DNA from: Dasypus novemcinctus
Lineage: Eukaryota > Chordata > Mammalia > Cingulata > Dasypodidae
Assembly (NCBI RefSeq): GCF_030445035.2
Contig: NC_080698.1
Location: 23,281,294 to 23,345,293 of the forward strand
DNA: 64,000 bases
Direction of reading: 5' to 3'
Shown here one piece after another: positions 22,640 to 33,774 of the stretch. Within the stretch, counting starts at the first letter, position 1. Each line of letters opens with the position of its first letter. A model generated the notes under the pieces. That model had not been told where the DNA came from, did not search any database, and saw only the letters and a list, made by a program, of their open reading frames with translations. The translations under genes and the position numbers were made by a program.

Positions 22640-25600
22640 GTAATAACATTGAATACTAATGGATTAAACTCCCAATCAAAAGACACAGACTGGCAGAATG
22701 CATAAGAAAATATAAACCATCTATATGTTGTCAGCAAGAGACTCATCTTAGACCCAAGGATAACAATAAATTGAAAGTGAAAGCTGGAAAAAGATATTCC
22801 ATGCATGAAGTAACCAAAAAAAAAAAAGCTGGGGTAGCTATACTTATATCAGATGATATAGACTTTAAAAGCAAAACTGTTATTAGAGACAAGGAAGGAC
22901 ATTACATATTAATAAAAGGGATGAGTCACCAGGAAGAAATAACAATCATAAATATATATGCACCTAACCAGGATGCTCCAAGATACACAAGGCAAACACT
23001 GGCAAAACTGAAGGGAGAAACAGACATCTCTACAATAATAGTTAGAGACTTCAATATACCACTCTCAGCATTGGAGAGAACATCTGGGTAGAAGATCAGT
23101 AAAGAAACAAGGGCTTGAATAATATGATAAATAGACTACACCTAATAGACATATACAGAACACTGCACCCCAAAACAGCAGGATATACATTGTTTTCAAG
23201 TACTGATGGATCTTTCTCCAGGATAGACCAAATGTTGGGTCACAAAGCAGATCTCAATAAATTCAACAAAATCGAAACTGTACAAAGCACTTTCTCTGAT
23301 CATAATGGAATAAAGTTGGAAATCAACAGTGGCAAAAAATGGGAAAATTCACAAAAAATGGAGATTAAACAACATACTCTTAAATAATCAGTGGGTCAAA
23401 GAAGAAATTTCAAGAGAAATCAATAAATACCTTTAGATGACAATGAGAATACAACATATCAGAACATATGGAATGCTATGAAGGCAGTGTTGAGAGGAAA
23501 ATTTATAGCTCTCAGTGCTTACATTAAAAAAGAAGAAAGAGCTAAAATCAATGACCTAACTACAGAGAGGGAGGAACTAGAAAAAGAACAGCAAACTAAT
23601 CCCAAAGCAAGTAGAAGGAATGAAATAACAAAGATCAGAGCAGAAATAAATGAAATTGAGAACAAAAGAACAACAGAGAGAATTAACAAAACCAAAAGTT
23701 GGTTCTTCAAGAAGATTAACAAAATTGACAAACCCTTAGCTAGACTGACTAAGAAAAAATTGAGAAGATGCAAATAAATGAAATAAAAAATGAAAACAGG
23801 AACATTACTACTGACCCCACAGAAATAAGAGAGATCATAAGAGGATACTATGAATATCTTTATGCTAAAAAACTAGACAATATGGAAAAATTCCTAGGAG
23901 TGTACAAACAACCTACATTGATGCTAGAAGACATAGAAGACCTCAACAAACCAATCACAAGTAAAGATGTTGAAACGGTCATCAAACAGCCCCCCAACAT
24001 GAAAAGCCCAGAACCAGATGGTTTTACAGGTGAGTTCTACCAAGCATTTAAAGATTTAATACCAACCTTACTCAAGCTCTTCCAAAAATTTGAGAAAGAA
24101 GGAATGCTACAAAACTCAATCTATGAAGCCAATATCACCTTAATACCAAGGCCAGATAAAGATATTACAAAAAAAGAAAATTAAAGACCCATTTCTCTAA
24201 TAAATACAGATGCAAAAATCCTCAATAAAATACTTGCTAATTGAATCCAACAACATATTAAAAGAATTAACCATCATTGCGGCGGCTTGCTCAGTCAGTA
24301 GAGGTGGGGTCTGGCTGCGGACGAGGGGTCAGTCCAGCTCTGGACGAGGGGTCGGTCCTGCTTGGGACGAGGGTTCGGTCCCACTTGGGACGAGGGGTCG
24401 GTCCAGCAGCAGACGAGGGATCGGTCTCACAAGGGGTTGCGCGGTTTGGCTGACGGGGTCGCCCGGCGAAGCCAGCGACGAAGGGGTCGCCCGGAGAAGC
24501 AGGCGACGAACTGGGGACGAGGGAGGCCAGGCCCTTGTCGGGGGCTCTCAGGACTGGAGGGCGCACGGCAGAAGAACTACCGCGGAGACAAGGTAAACAC
24601 GCAAGTCCACTTTATTGAGGGAGAGGCAACAGTTTTATAGGGGCTGGGGAAGGCTGATTGGTCGAAGCCACGCCCTGTTCTGATTGGTTGCCGGCGAAAG
24701 GTCAGTGGGCGGTACTGGACAGGGGAGGGGTGGTGGTTAGGGATTGGCTGTCGCTGTTGCTGGGGGAAGGGGCAGGGTTTAGGGATTGGTGGCTGCTGTT
24801 GCTGGGGTGGAGGGCAGACTTGAGTTTCCCGCCCACGCCTGGCTGTTGCTGCTGTCGGGGGAAGGGAAAAGGGCAGACTGGATTTTTCCACCCATGCCTG
24901 GCTGTTGCTGCTGTCGGGGGGAGGGGAAAAGGGCAGACTGGAATTTTCCGCCCTGCGTCTGCGCAGGGAGAAGGAAGAAGAAGGGTGCCGCCCCACAAGG
25001 CATCGGGTGGTGCCATCCGGGAGGAGGGGCGGCCGCGGAAGCATGGCTGCCGAGAAGGGGAGACCCGAGGGCACTCTGCGCCCATGCCGAGCTCCCTTCA
25101 GGGGTGGCAGTGAGTCCAACCAGCCACCCTAGCCTACTGCGGCTGCTCCCCCGCCAGGCCAGCAAACCACACTTCAGCCCGAGGGGTGACCGCAATCATG
25201 ATCAAGTGGGTTTTACACCAGGCATGCAAGACTGGTTCAACACAAGAAATTAATCAGCATAATATACCACATTAATAAATCAAAGAAGAAAAATCACATA
25301 ATCTTATCAATTGCTGAAGAAAAGGTATTTGACAAAATACAGCATCCTTTCTTTATAAAAATACTACAAAAAATAGGAATCAAAGGAAACTTTCTCAACA
25401 TGATAAAGACCATATATGAAAAACACACAGTTAACACTGTACTCAATGGTGAAAGACTAAAAGCTTTCCCATTGAGATCAGGGACAAGACAAGGATGCCC
25501 ACTGTCACCACTGATGTTCAATAGAGTGCTAGAGGTTCTAGCTAAAGCAATCAGGGAAGAAAAAGAAATAAAAGGCATCCAAATTGGAAAAGAAGAATTA

Positions 25601-26640
25601 AAATATTCACTATTTGCAGATGATATGATTGTATATCTAGAAAGTCCTGAAGAATCTACAAGAAAGCTGCTAGAGCTAATAAATTATTTCAGTAGAGTGT
25701 CAGGGTTCCAGATCAATATGCAAAAATCAGTGGTGTTTCTATACACTAATAACGAGGAGGAATTCAGGGAAAAAAATCCATTTACAATAGCAACTAAAAG
25801 AATCGAATATTTAGGAATAAACCTAACCAAGGATGCAAAGCACTTGTATTCAGGAAACTAGAATGCATTGCTAAAAGAAATTTTAAAAGACCTAAATAAT
25901 TGGAAGAACATTCCATGTTCATGGATTGGAAGACTAAATATCAGTAAGATGTCAATTCTACCCAAATTGATATACAGATTCAATGCAATCCCAATAAAAA
26001 TTCCACGAGCATTTTTTAAGAAAATGTAAAACACAATTATTAAATTTATCTGGAAGGGTAAGAGGCCCCAAGTAGCCAGAAACATCTTAAAAGGAAAAAT
26101 AAAGTTGGAGGACTCTCACTTCCAGACTTTAAATCATATTACCTAGCTACAGTGGTAAAAACAAACAAACAGCAAGGTGTTGGCATAAAGATAGACACAT
26201 AAACCAATGGAACCAAACTGATGGTTCAGAAACAGACCCTCACATCTATGGCCAAGTGATTTTTGACAAGCCTGTCAAGCCCACCCAGTTGGGGCAGAAC
26301 AGTTTATTCAACAAATGGTGCTAGGAGAACTGGATATCCAAAGCCAAAAGAAAGAAAGAAGAACCCTATCTCCCCTTATACAAAAATTAACTCAAAATGG
26401 ATCAAAGACCTAAATATATAAGTAAGTACAATAAAGCTCATAGAAGAAAATGTAAGGAAACATCTTCAAGACCTGGTGGTAGGTGGTGGATTCTTAAACC
26501 TTACACCCAAAGCACGAGAATGAAAGATAACATGGATAAATGGAACCTCCTCAAACTTAAACACTTCTGTGATTCAAAAGACTTCATCAAACAGGTGAAA
26601 AGGTAGCCCGGTCAATGGGAGAAAGTATTTTGAAACCACT
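22640..26640 (+). pseudogene. L1-B ORF2 remnant (endonuclease, reverse transcriptase, C-terminal region)
   Basis: Remnant of the L1 replicase. The endonuclease part (22771-23387) keeps AGVAILIS, INIYAPN and, in the second piece, SFSRID and SDHNG, the catalytic surroundings of APE-type L1 endonucleases. The usual GDFN motif reads RDFN. The reverse transcriptase begins around 23960 ([15 protein letters not shown]) and is cut at 24278 by a solo LTR. It resumes at 25200, with [14 protein letters not shown] and the polymerase box FADDM near 25613-25627. Several frameshifts and in-frame stops (for example after HLYSGN at about 25860) make it non-functional. Confidence 0.9.
24278..25194 (-). mobile_element. 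Solo endogenous-retrovirus LTR, CpG-rich
   Basis: A 917-bp insertion with ends TGCGG...CCGCA and a perfect 5-bp target duplication ATCAT (24273-24277, 25195-25199) inside the L1-B reverse transcriptase. On the reverse strand it shows two CCAAT boxes (24683-24687, 24657-24661), a TATAAAA box (24633-24639) and an AATAAA signal (24611-24616), so U3-R-U5 runs right to left. U5 carries five copies of a 23-bp repeat (GACGAGGG at 24320, 24343, 24366, 24389, 24412). U3 carries 59-bp repeats (24841, 24900). It holds no retroviral genes. GC and CpG content far exceed the surroundings, suggesting a young insertion. Long open frames on both strands reflect this composition. Confidence 0.9.
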
Positions 26641-27399
26641 TATCTGATAAGGGTTTGATTTCCATTCTATATAAAGAGATCACAAAACTCAGCAATAAAA
26701 GAGCAAACAATCCAATTTAAAAATTAAATAAAGATGGTAACACATTATAGTGAATAGCACCTGGTTTATAAATGGGATTGTGACTGAAAATGGGCAAAAT
26801 ATTTAAAAAGACATTTCTACAAAGAGGAAACACAAATGGCCAAAAGCACATGAAAAAAATATTCTATATCACTAGCTATAAGGGAAATGCAAATTAAAAC
26901 AACAATCAGATATCATCTAACACCACGTAAAATAGCCATTATTTAAAAAAAAAACAGACAACAATAAGTGCTGGAGAGGATGTGGAGAAATAGGAACACT
27001 CCTTCACTGTTGGTGGGAGTGTAAAATGGTGCAGCCTCTGTGGAAGACAGTTTGGCAGTTTCTCAGGAAGCTAAATATAGAACTTCCATATGATCTAGCA
27101 ATTCCTCTACTAGGAATATATCCAGAACTAAAAACTATGACATGAACAGACATCTGCACACCGATGATCATAGCGGCATTATTCACAATTGCCAAAAGAT
27201 GGAAACAACCCAAGTGTCCATCCACCACTGAATAGATAAACACAATGTGGTATATATCTACAATGGAATACTAGGCTGCAGTAAGAAGAAATGAAATTGG
27301 GACACATGTGACAACATGGGTGAGTCTTGAAGACATTATACTAAGCAAAGTAAGCCAGACACAAAAGGACATGTCTCATTAATATGAACTAAATACAAA

Positions 27400-28290
27400 C
27401 AATTAACACATGGAATTAAAACCAAGAGCATACATTATTAGGAGGGAAGAGGAGGGTTGAGAAGAACTACTGAAGCTTAATGTATGTAGAAGTTTTAATT
27501 AACTTGACTGTAAAAGTGTGGAAATGGATAGAGTTGATGGTAATACATTATAGTGAGTAGTACTGGTTTATAAATGGGATTGTGGCTGAAAACGGTAGTC
27601 TGGGAAAGTAAATGTCAATAGAAAGAAAGCTAAAGAATAATTTGGGGACTGAATAACACAGTGAACCCAGAGGTGGATGAGGATAGTGGTTAAGGGTAAA
27701 AATGCAAGAGAATCTTTCTGTGAGATATTGCAGGGTGATGGGAATATGGAGAAGCATGGGAAAACTACAATTGGTGTGACCTATGGACTGTGGTTAATAG
27801 CAATACTATAACATTCTTGCATCAATGCCAAAGATGTACTGTGTTGATAATGGAGGTGTATGGAAAAAATGTGCCAAATGTATCCTATGGACCATGACTG
27901 GTGATAACAACAGATGATATTATGGCATAATCTGTAATAAATGTTCCACCATAGTGTGGTGTTATATGGGAAATCTACACATCTGTATGATTGGTTTGCA
28001 ATTCACAACATATGTAACAAAAATATATCTTCAAAAATAATAGTGTGTGTTGGGGTAAAAATACACCAAATGTAAGATAAGGACTATAGTTGGTAGTAAT
28101 ATTTTGCTGATGCTCTTGCATAGTTTGTAATAAATATTTCACAACAATGCAAATTGTTGGTAGAGGGGTGATGTATGAGACCCCTGTGTGATGTTATGTA
28201 TGTTCATTTTGTAAGTTCACAATCTTTACTATACACTTATTGTTTATGCTTGTTCATGTATGAATGATATACTTCAATAAAAAATAAAAA
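27400..28290 (+). repeat. L1-B 3' UTR made of diverged tandem units
   Basis: Three related segments follow each other: CTATGGACTGTGGTTAATAG (about 27780), CTATGGACCATGACTGGTGA (about 27887) and GGACTATAGTTGGTAGTAAT (about 28080). Each is followed by a T/A-rich stretch with GTAATAAATGTTCCAC or GTAATAAATATTTCAC-like sequence and a GGTGNNNTATGxGA block. The same unit forms the 3' half of family X elements and occurs in the L1-A 3' UTR near 34900. Confidence 0.75.
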
Positions 28291-28911
28291 ATGAAGGAGC
28301 AATTAAGACATTCCCAATAAACAAAAGATGAGGAATTTTGTCACCACTAGACCTGTTCTATAAGCAATGCTAAAGGAAGTTCTTCATACTGAAAGGAGAG
28401 GACACAAACCAGTGGAACAATGCAGCATAAAGAAATAAAGACTTCCAGTAAAGGTAATCTATGTATAACAGTTAAGGCCAATACTATTGTATTATATTGT
28501 ATTGTTTTATGTAACTCCACTTCTTGCTTCACATAGTGTTAAAATGCATATGCATAAAAAAGTATAAATTGATGGTTTTGGACATATAATGTACAAAAAC
28601 GTGGTGGGATAGAAGGATATAAGAACAGTGTATATATTATTACTGAAGATAAGTTGGTATCAAAGTAAATAAAACTAGTATGGATTTAGGATGTTAAATT
28701 TTAACCCAATTGTAACAGAAAGGAAATACATGAAAAATACATTTAGGAAGAAATAAGAAGGGTCTCAAAATAGTATAATACATAAAGTCAAATACATATG
28801 GAAAGAGGCATTAATGGAAGAATTGAGGGTCAAAACAGGAATGAGACTTAAATAAACATAAAAGGGCAAAATGTCAAAAAAAATTGTCCTGCATTATCAG
28901 TAGTTACTTTA

Positions 28912-29340
28912 TTTTTTTATTTTTTAAAGATTTTTATTATTTTATTTCTTTCTTTCCCCTTCCCCTCCCCCCCAGTAGTTTGCTCTCTGTGTCCATTCAC
29001 TGTGTGTTCTTCTGTGACTGCTTCTATCCTTATCAGTGACACCGGGAATCTGTGTTTCTTTTTGTTGCGTCACCTTGTTGTGTCAGCTCTCCGTGTGTGT
29101 GGTGCCATTCCTGGGCAGGCTGCACTTTCTTTCGCACTGGGCAGCTCTCCCTAGGGGGCGCACCCCCTGCATGTGAGTCTTCCCTGTGTGGGGGGCACCC
29201 CTACATGGCACTGCAACCCCTGCATGCATCAGCACTGTGCATGGGCCAGCCCCACACAGGTCAAGGAGGCCCGGGGCTTGAACTGCAGGACTCCCATGTG
29301 GTAAGCGGCTGCCCTATCCATTGGGCCAAGTCCGCTTCCC
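28912..29340 (-). mobile_element. DAS-type SINE
   Basis: Reverse-strand copy: A tail at the left, GGGCAGGCTGCACTTTC and GGGCCAAGTCCGCTTCCC at the right. A perfect 16-bp target duplication, ATCAGTAGTTACTTTA, lies at 28896-28911 and 29341-29356 in the L1-A ORF2. Confidence 0.95.
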
Positions 29341-29457
29341 ATCAGTAGTTACTTTAAATGTAAATGGAATAAACTCCCTAGTCAAAAAGCACAGAGTGGC
29401 AGAATTGATTAAAAAGTATGACCTAACCTAACTGTATGCTGCTTACAAGATACTCAT

Positions 29458-29829
29458 TTTTTTTTTTTAAAGATTTATTTATTTATTTAATTTCCCCCCC
29501 TCCCCTGGTTGTCTGTTCTTGGTGTCTATTTGCTGCGTCTTGTCTCTTTTGTCCGCTTCTGTTGTTGTCAGCGGCACGGGAAGTGTGGGCGGCGCATTCC
29601 TGGGCAGGCTGCTCTCTCTTTTCATGCTGGGCGGCTTTCCTCACGGGTGCACTCCTTGCGCGTGGGGCTGCCCCACGCGGGGGACACCCTTGCGTGGCAC
29701 GGCACTCCTTGCGCGCATCAGCGCTGCGCATGGCCAGCTCCACACGGGTCAAGGAGGCCCGGGGTTTGAACCGCGGACCTCCCATATGGTAGACGGACGC
29801 CCTAACCACTGGGCCAAAGTCCGTTTCCC
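29458..29829 (-). mobile_element. DAS-type SINE, CpG-rich
   Basis: Reverse copy with many retained CpGs (GCGGCGCATTCC, ACCGCGGACC), head GGGCCAAAGTCCGTTTCCC at the right. Target duplication AAGATACTCAT (29447-29457) and AAGATAATCAT (29830-29840). High CpG content and similarity to the 38213 and 35534 copies suggest a young subfamily. Confidence 0.95.
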
Positions 29830-30698
29830 AAGATAATCATATTAAATTCAAAGACATAAGTGGTTAAAAATGAAGGGATGGGAAATATATACCATGCAAG
29901 TAGTAACAAAAAGAGAGCTACAGTAGCTATACTAAGAACAAATAAAACAGACTTTAAGTAAAAAACTTCTATGAGGGACAAAGAGTGTCGCTGTATTTCA
30001 ATACAGGAGTAGACAAAGAAGATATAAAAAGTATAAGTACATATGCCTCTAACAGCAAAACCCCAAGGTATATGAAACAAATATTAACAGATTTGAATAG
30101 AGAAATAGATGGTTTCATTTAGTAGTAGGAGATTTCAATATATCACTTTCAGTAATAGATAAAACAGTTAGACAGAACATCAATAAGGAAATAGAAGACT
30201 TGAATGATATTCTAAACCAGCTAGATTTAAGAGACATATATAGAACACTTTACCCAACAACAAACACACATTCTTCTCTAGTACACAAGGATCATCACAT
30301 GGTAGATCACTAACAAGTCTCAATAAATGAAAAAATATTGAAATCATACACTGTATCTTTTCTGACCACAAAGAATGAAGCTGGAAATCAATAACAGAGG
30401 AATAAATGGAAAATTTGCTATGTAAAATTTAAATACTGCACTATGGGTCAAAGAAGAAATCACAAGGGAAATTAGGAAATATCTTGAGCCAAATGAAAAT
30501 GAAAACACAATATACCAAAACTTATGGGATCCTGCAAAGGCACTGCTTAGAAGGAAATATACAGCTTTAAATGCTTACATTATTAAAAAAACATATATCT
30601 CAAAGAGACCTTACATCAAAACTACTAGAAAAAGAACAAACTAGACCAAAAGCAACCACAAGGAAGGATACAACAAAGATTAGACTCTAATCTAATCT

Positions 30699-30884
30699 CA
30701 AGGGCTCTTAAGCAGGGGTCCACAGACCCCTTGAATCAATTTATTATCTTTATTTTCTCTGACCTCTAACTGAAATCTAGCATTTCCTTTACTTAAGAAC
30801 TTATGCAATAAATAAATTACAACAGTATTCATTTCTTCTGACTGGCAAAAAGGTCTGTGGAACAAAAAAGCTTAAGAAACCCTG
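30699..30884 (-). mobile_element. hAT MITE inside L1-A
   Basis: Terminal repeats CAAGGGCTCTTAAG and CTTAAGAAACCCTG. The interior TTTTCTCTGACCTCTAACTG, AAATCTAGCATTTCC is the reverse complement of the element at 4798-5007. L1-A sequence is continuous across it apart from a TCTAATCTAATCT expansion at the left edge. I could not define a clean 8-bp duplication. Confidence 0.75.
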
Positions 30885-32466
30885 AATTAGAGCAAAGATA
30901 AATAATACAGAAAATTAAGAAAACAATAACGAGAATCAACAAAACCAAAAGTTGGTTCTTTGAAAAGATCAATAAAATCGACAATTTTTTTAGCTACACC
31001 AACACAGAAAGGACACAAATAACTTACATCAGAAATGAAAAAGGACACATTACTACTCACCACACAGAAATAAAAACAACTATAAGAGGATACTATGAAC
31101 AACTGTATGTCAACAAATTGGAGAATCTAGAAGAAATGGACAAGGTTTCTAGAAATATATAAACTACCTATGCTGAGTCTAGAAAACATAGAAGGTCTCA
31201 ACTAACCAGTAACTAGTAAAGAGATTAAATCAATAATTTAAAAACCTCTTAACAGACAAAATCCCAGGACCAGATAGATGGCTTCACAGGGGAATTTTAC
31301 CAAATATTTCAAGAAAACTTAACACCTCTCCTGCTCAAAACCTTCCAAAAAATTGAAGAGAAGGGAATATTCCCTAACTCACTCTACAAGGAACATCACC
31401 CTCATACCAAAGCCAGATAATGATACCACAAGAAAACTACAGACCACAAGCCTATATGAATATAGATGCAAAATCATCAACAAAATACTAGCAAACCAAA
31501 TTCAATAACATATTAAAGAATTACATATCATGATCAAATGGGATTCACCCCAGGTATGAAAGGATGGTTCAACATAAGAAAATCAATAAATGTAACACAT
31601 CACATTAATGGAACAAAGGGGGAAACAACATGATCATCTCAATTGATGCAGAAAAGGCATTTGACAAAATCTAGCACCCCTTCTTGATCAAAACATTTAG
31701 AACAGTAGGAATAGAAGGAAAACTCCTCAACATAAAGGTTATCTATGAAAATACCAGAACTAACATCACTGTCAGTGGTGAAAGAATGACAGCTTTCCCT
31801 CTAAGATCAGAGGGTCACCACTATATTACTCAGTATTGTCCTGGAAGTTCCAACTAGAGCAATTAGGCAAGAGAAAGAAATAAAAGGCCTCCAAACTGGA
31901 AAGGAAGAAGTGCAAGTTTCCCTATTTGCAGATGATATGATCTTATATACAAAAAATCCTGAAAATTCCACAACATAGTTACTGGAATTCAGCAAAGTGG
32001 CATGGTACAAGATCAACACACAAATATCAATAGTGTGTCTATATACTAGTAATGAACAATATGAAGAAGAAATTAAGAAAATAAATTCCATTTATGAAGG
32101 CAACTTAAGGAATGAAATATCTAGGAATAAATCTAACCAAGACTATAAAAGATCTGTACACAGTAAACTATAAGATACAGTTAAAAGAAATCAAAGAAAA
32201 CCTAAATAAATGGTAAGACATTCCATATTCATGAATTGGAAGACTAAATATAATTTAGATGTCAGTTCTATCCAAAGCAATTTACAGATAAAATGCAATC
32301 CCAATAAAAATTCCAACAATCTTCTTTGCAGAAATGGAAAAGCTAATCATTCAATTTATACAGAAAGGTAAAGGACCCTGAATAGCCAAAATAACCTTGA
32401 AAAAGGTGAATAAAATTGGAGGGCTCACTCTTCCTGATCTTAAAACTGATTGATAATTGCAAGCAC

Positions 32467-32950
32467 AGTGGACATCACTATCCCCAAATCCTCAAGATTG
32501 AGGAATGGCCAAACATAAGGGCGGAAAGCAACTATGGACTAAATTAGACTTATTATTTTAGTAATAGAAGAGCTTGTGACAGTGATATAAAAGCAGTGGT
32601 CATCAGAGGTTCTGAGGGGAGGGAGAGGGAAGAAAAGGCGTAACATAGGATATTTTGGGGACACTGCAAGTGTTCTGCATGATATTGCAAAGACAGATAC
32701 AGGCCATTATACATTTTGCCAAAATCTATAACATTGTGCAATGCAAAGTGTAAACCATAATGTAAACTATAGACGATGTTAGTAACAATGCTTCAATATG
32801 TGTTCATCAATTGTACCAAATGTACCACACTAATGAAAGATGTTGCTAATGGGGAAAAGTGTGGGAGGGGGAGGTGGTGGAGTATATGGGAATCCACTAT
32901 ATTTTCAATGTAACACTTATTTAAACTAAAGCTTCTTTAAAAATAAAATA
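32467..32950 (+). mobile_element. Family X short L1-derived element (type II), full length
   Basis: Starts CATCACTATCCCCAAATCC, passes AGCAGTGGTCATCAGAGGTT and ACCATAATGTAAACTATAG, and ends CTTCTTTAAAAATAAAATAA. It interrupts L1-A ORF2. Flanks ATTGCAAGCACAGTG and ATTGCTAAGCCACTG form an imperfect duplication. It is the type copy for comparison with 12648-13159 (reverse), 38605-38893 (reverse, truncated) and 50837-51203 (truncated). Confidence 0.85.
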
Positions 32951-33352
32951 ACACTATTGCTAAGCCACTGTAATCAAAACAACATGGTACTAACACAAGG
33001 ACAAACATATAGATGAATGGAATTGAATTGAGATTTCAGAAATTAACCCTCACATTTATGGTGTGAATAAATGTGACAATATTGTCAAGCCAAAAAAACT
33101 CAGTGGAAAAAGAACTCTCTTTTCAACATATGGTGGAAGAAAACTGGATGACGCTGTACAAAAAAATGAAGGTGGAACTCTATCTCATACCACGTATAAA
33201 AATCAACTCAAAATGGATCACAGACCTAAATATAAGAATCAGATCTATAAAACTCCTAGAAGAAAACATAGGGAGGAATCTTCAGGACCTTGGGTTAGAC
33301 AATGGTTTCTTAGACTTTACACCCAAAGCCAAGTCAATAAAAGAAAAAATAG

Positions 33353-33774
33353 GGAAACAGATTTGGCTCAACTGACAGACCATCTGCGTACCATATAAAA
33401 GGTCCAGGGTTCAAACCCAGGGCCTCCTGATCCATGTGGTGAGCTGGCCCATGCACAGTGCTGATGCATGCAAAGAGTGCCATGCTATACAAGGGTGTCC
33501 CCTGTGTAGGGAAGTCCCACGTGAAAGGAGTGTGCCCAGCAAGGAAAGCCATCCTGCGTGAAAAAAAAGTGCAGCCTGCCCAGAAGTGGCACTGCACATA
33601 CAAAGAGCTGATGCAGCAAAATGATGCAACACAAAGGAGACACAGACTCCCAGTGCTACTGACAAGAATGTGAGCAGACACAGAAGAACACACAGCAAAT
33701 GGACACAGAGAGCAGACAATGGGGTGGGGTGGGGGAGGAAGGAGAGAGAAATAAAAAATAAATCTTAAAAAATA
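33353..33774 (+). mobile_element. DAS-type SINE
   Basis: Head GGAAACAGATTTGGCTC, B-box GGGTTCAAACC at about 33408, tail AAATAAAAAATAAATC. Perfect 12-bp target duplication AAGAAAAAATAG at 33341-33352 and 33775-33786, in L1-A ORF2. It is CpG-poor relative to other copies. Confidence 0.95.

Larger units (their letters stand above)
18435..28290 (+). mobile_element. L1-B, near-full-length L1 with three nested insertions
   Basis: A complete-looking L1: 16-G run at its 5' end (18438-18453) followed by CCAAGATGGCAGC, a monomeric 5' UTR (to about 20370), ORF1 and ORF2 remnants, a 3' UTR and the tail AATAAAAAATAAAAA. A 10-bp target duplication brackets it (18425-18434, 28291-28300). Insertions inside it are a SINE (20660-21076), a family X element (21200-21870) and a solo LTR (24278-25194). 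Without these it is about 7.8 kb. Both ORFs have stops and frameshifts, so it is dead. It is younger than L1-A, which it disrupts. Confidence 0.9.

Noticed and set aside
24278-25253. Long open frames on both strands (up to about 180 codons) in the GC-rich block
   Set aside because: They overlap in several frames and lie within a solo LTR whose ends and target duplication are clear. Proline/glycine/arginine-rich translations are a product of base composition.
29483-29836. Open frames over DAS SINEs (also at 35503-35881, 38269-38530, 50177-50550, 51287-51652, 55297-55802, 56067-56457)
   Set aside because: The same pseudo-protein recurs wherever this SINE occurs, on either strand. It is a repeat artefact and not a gene family.
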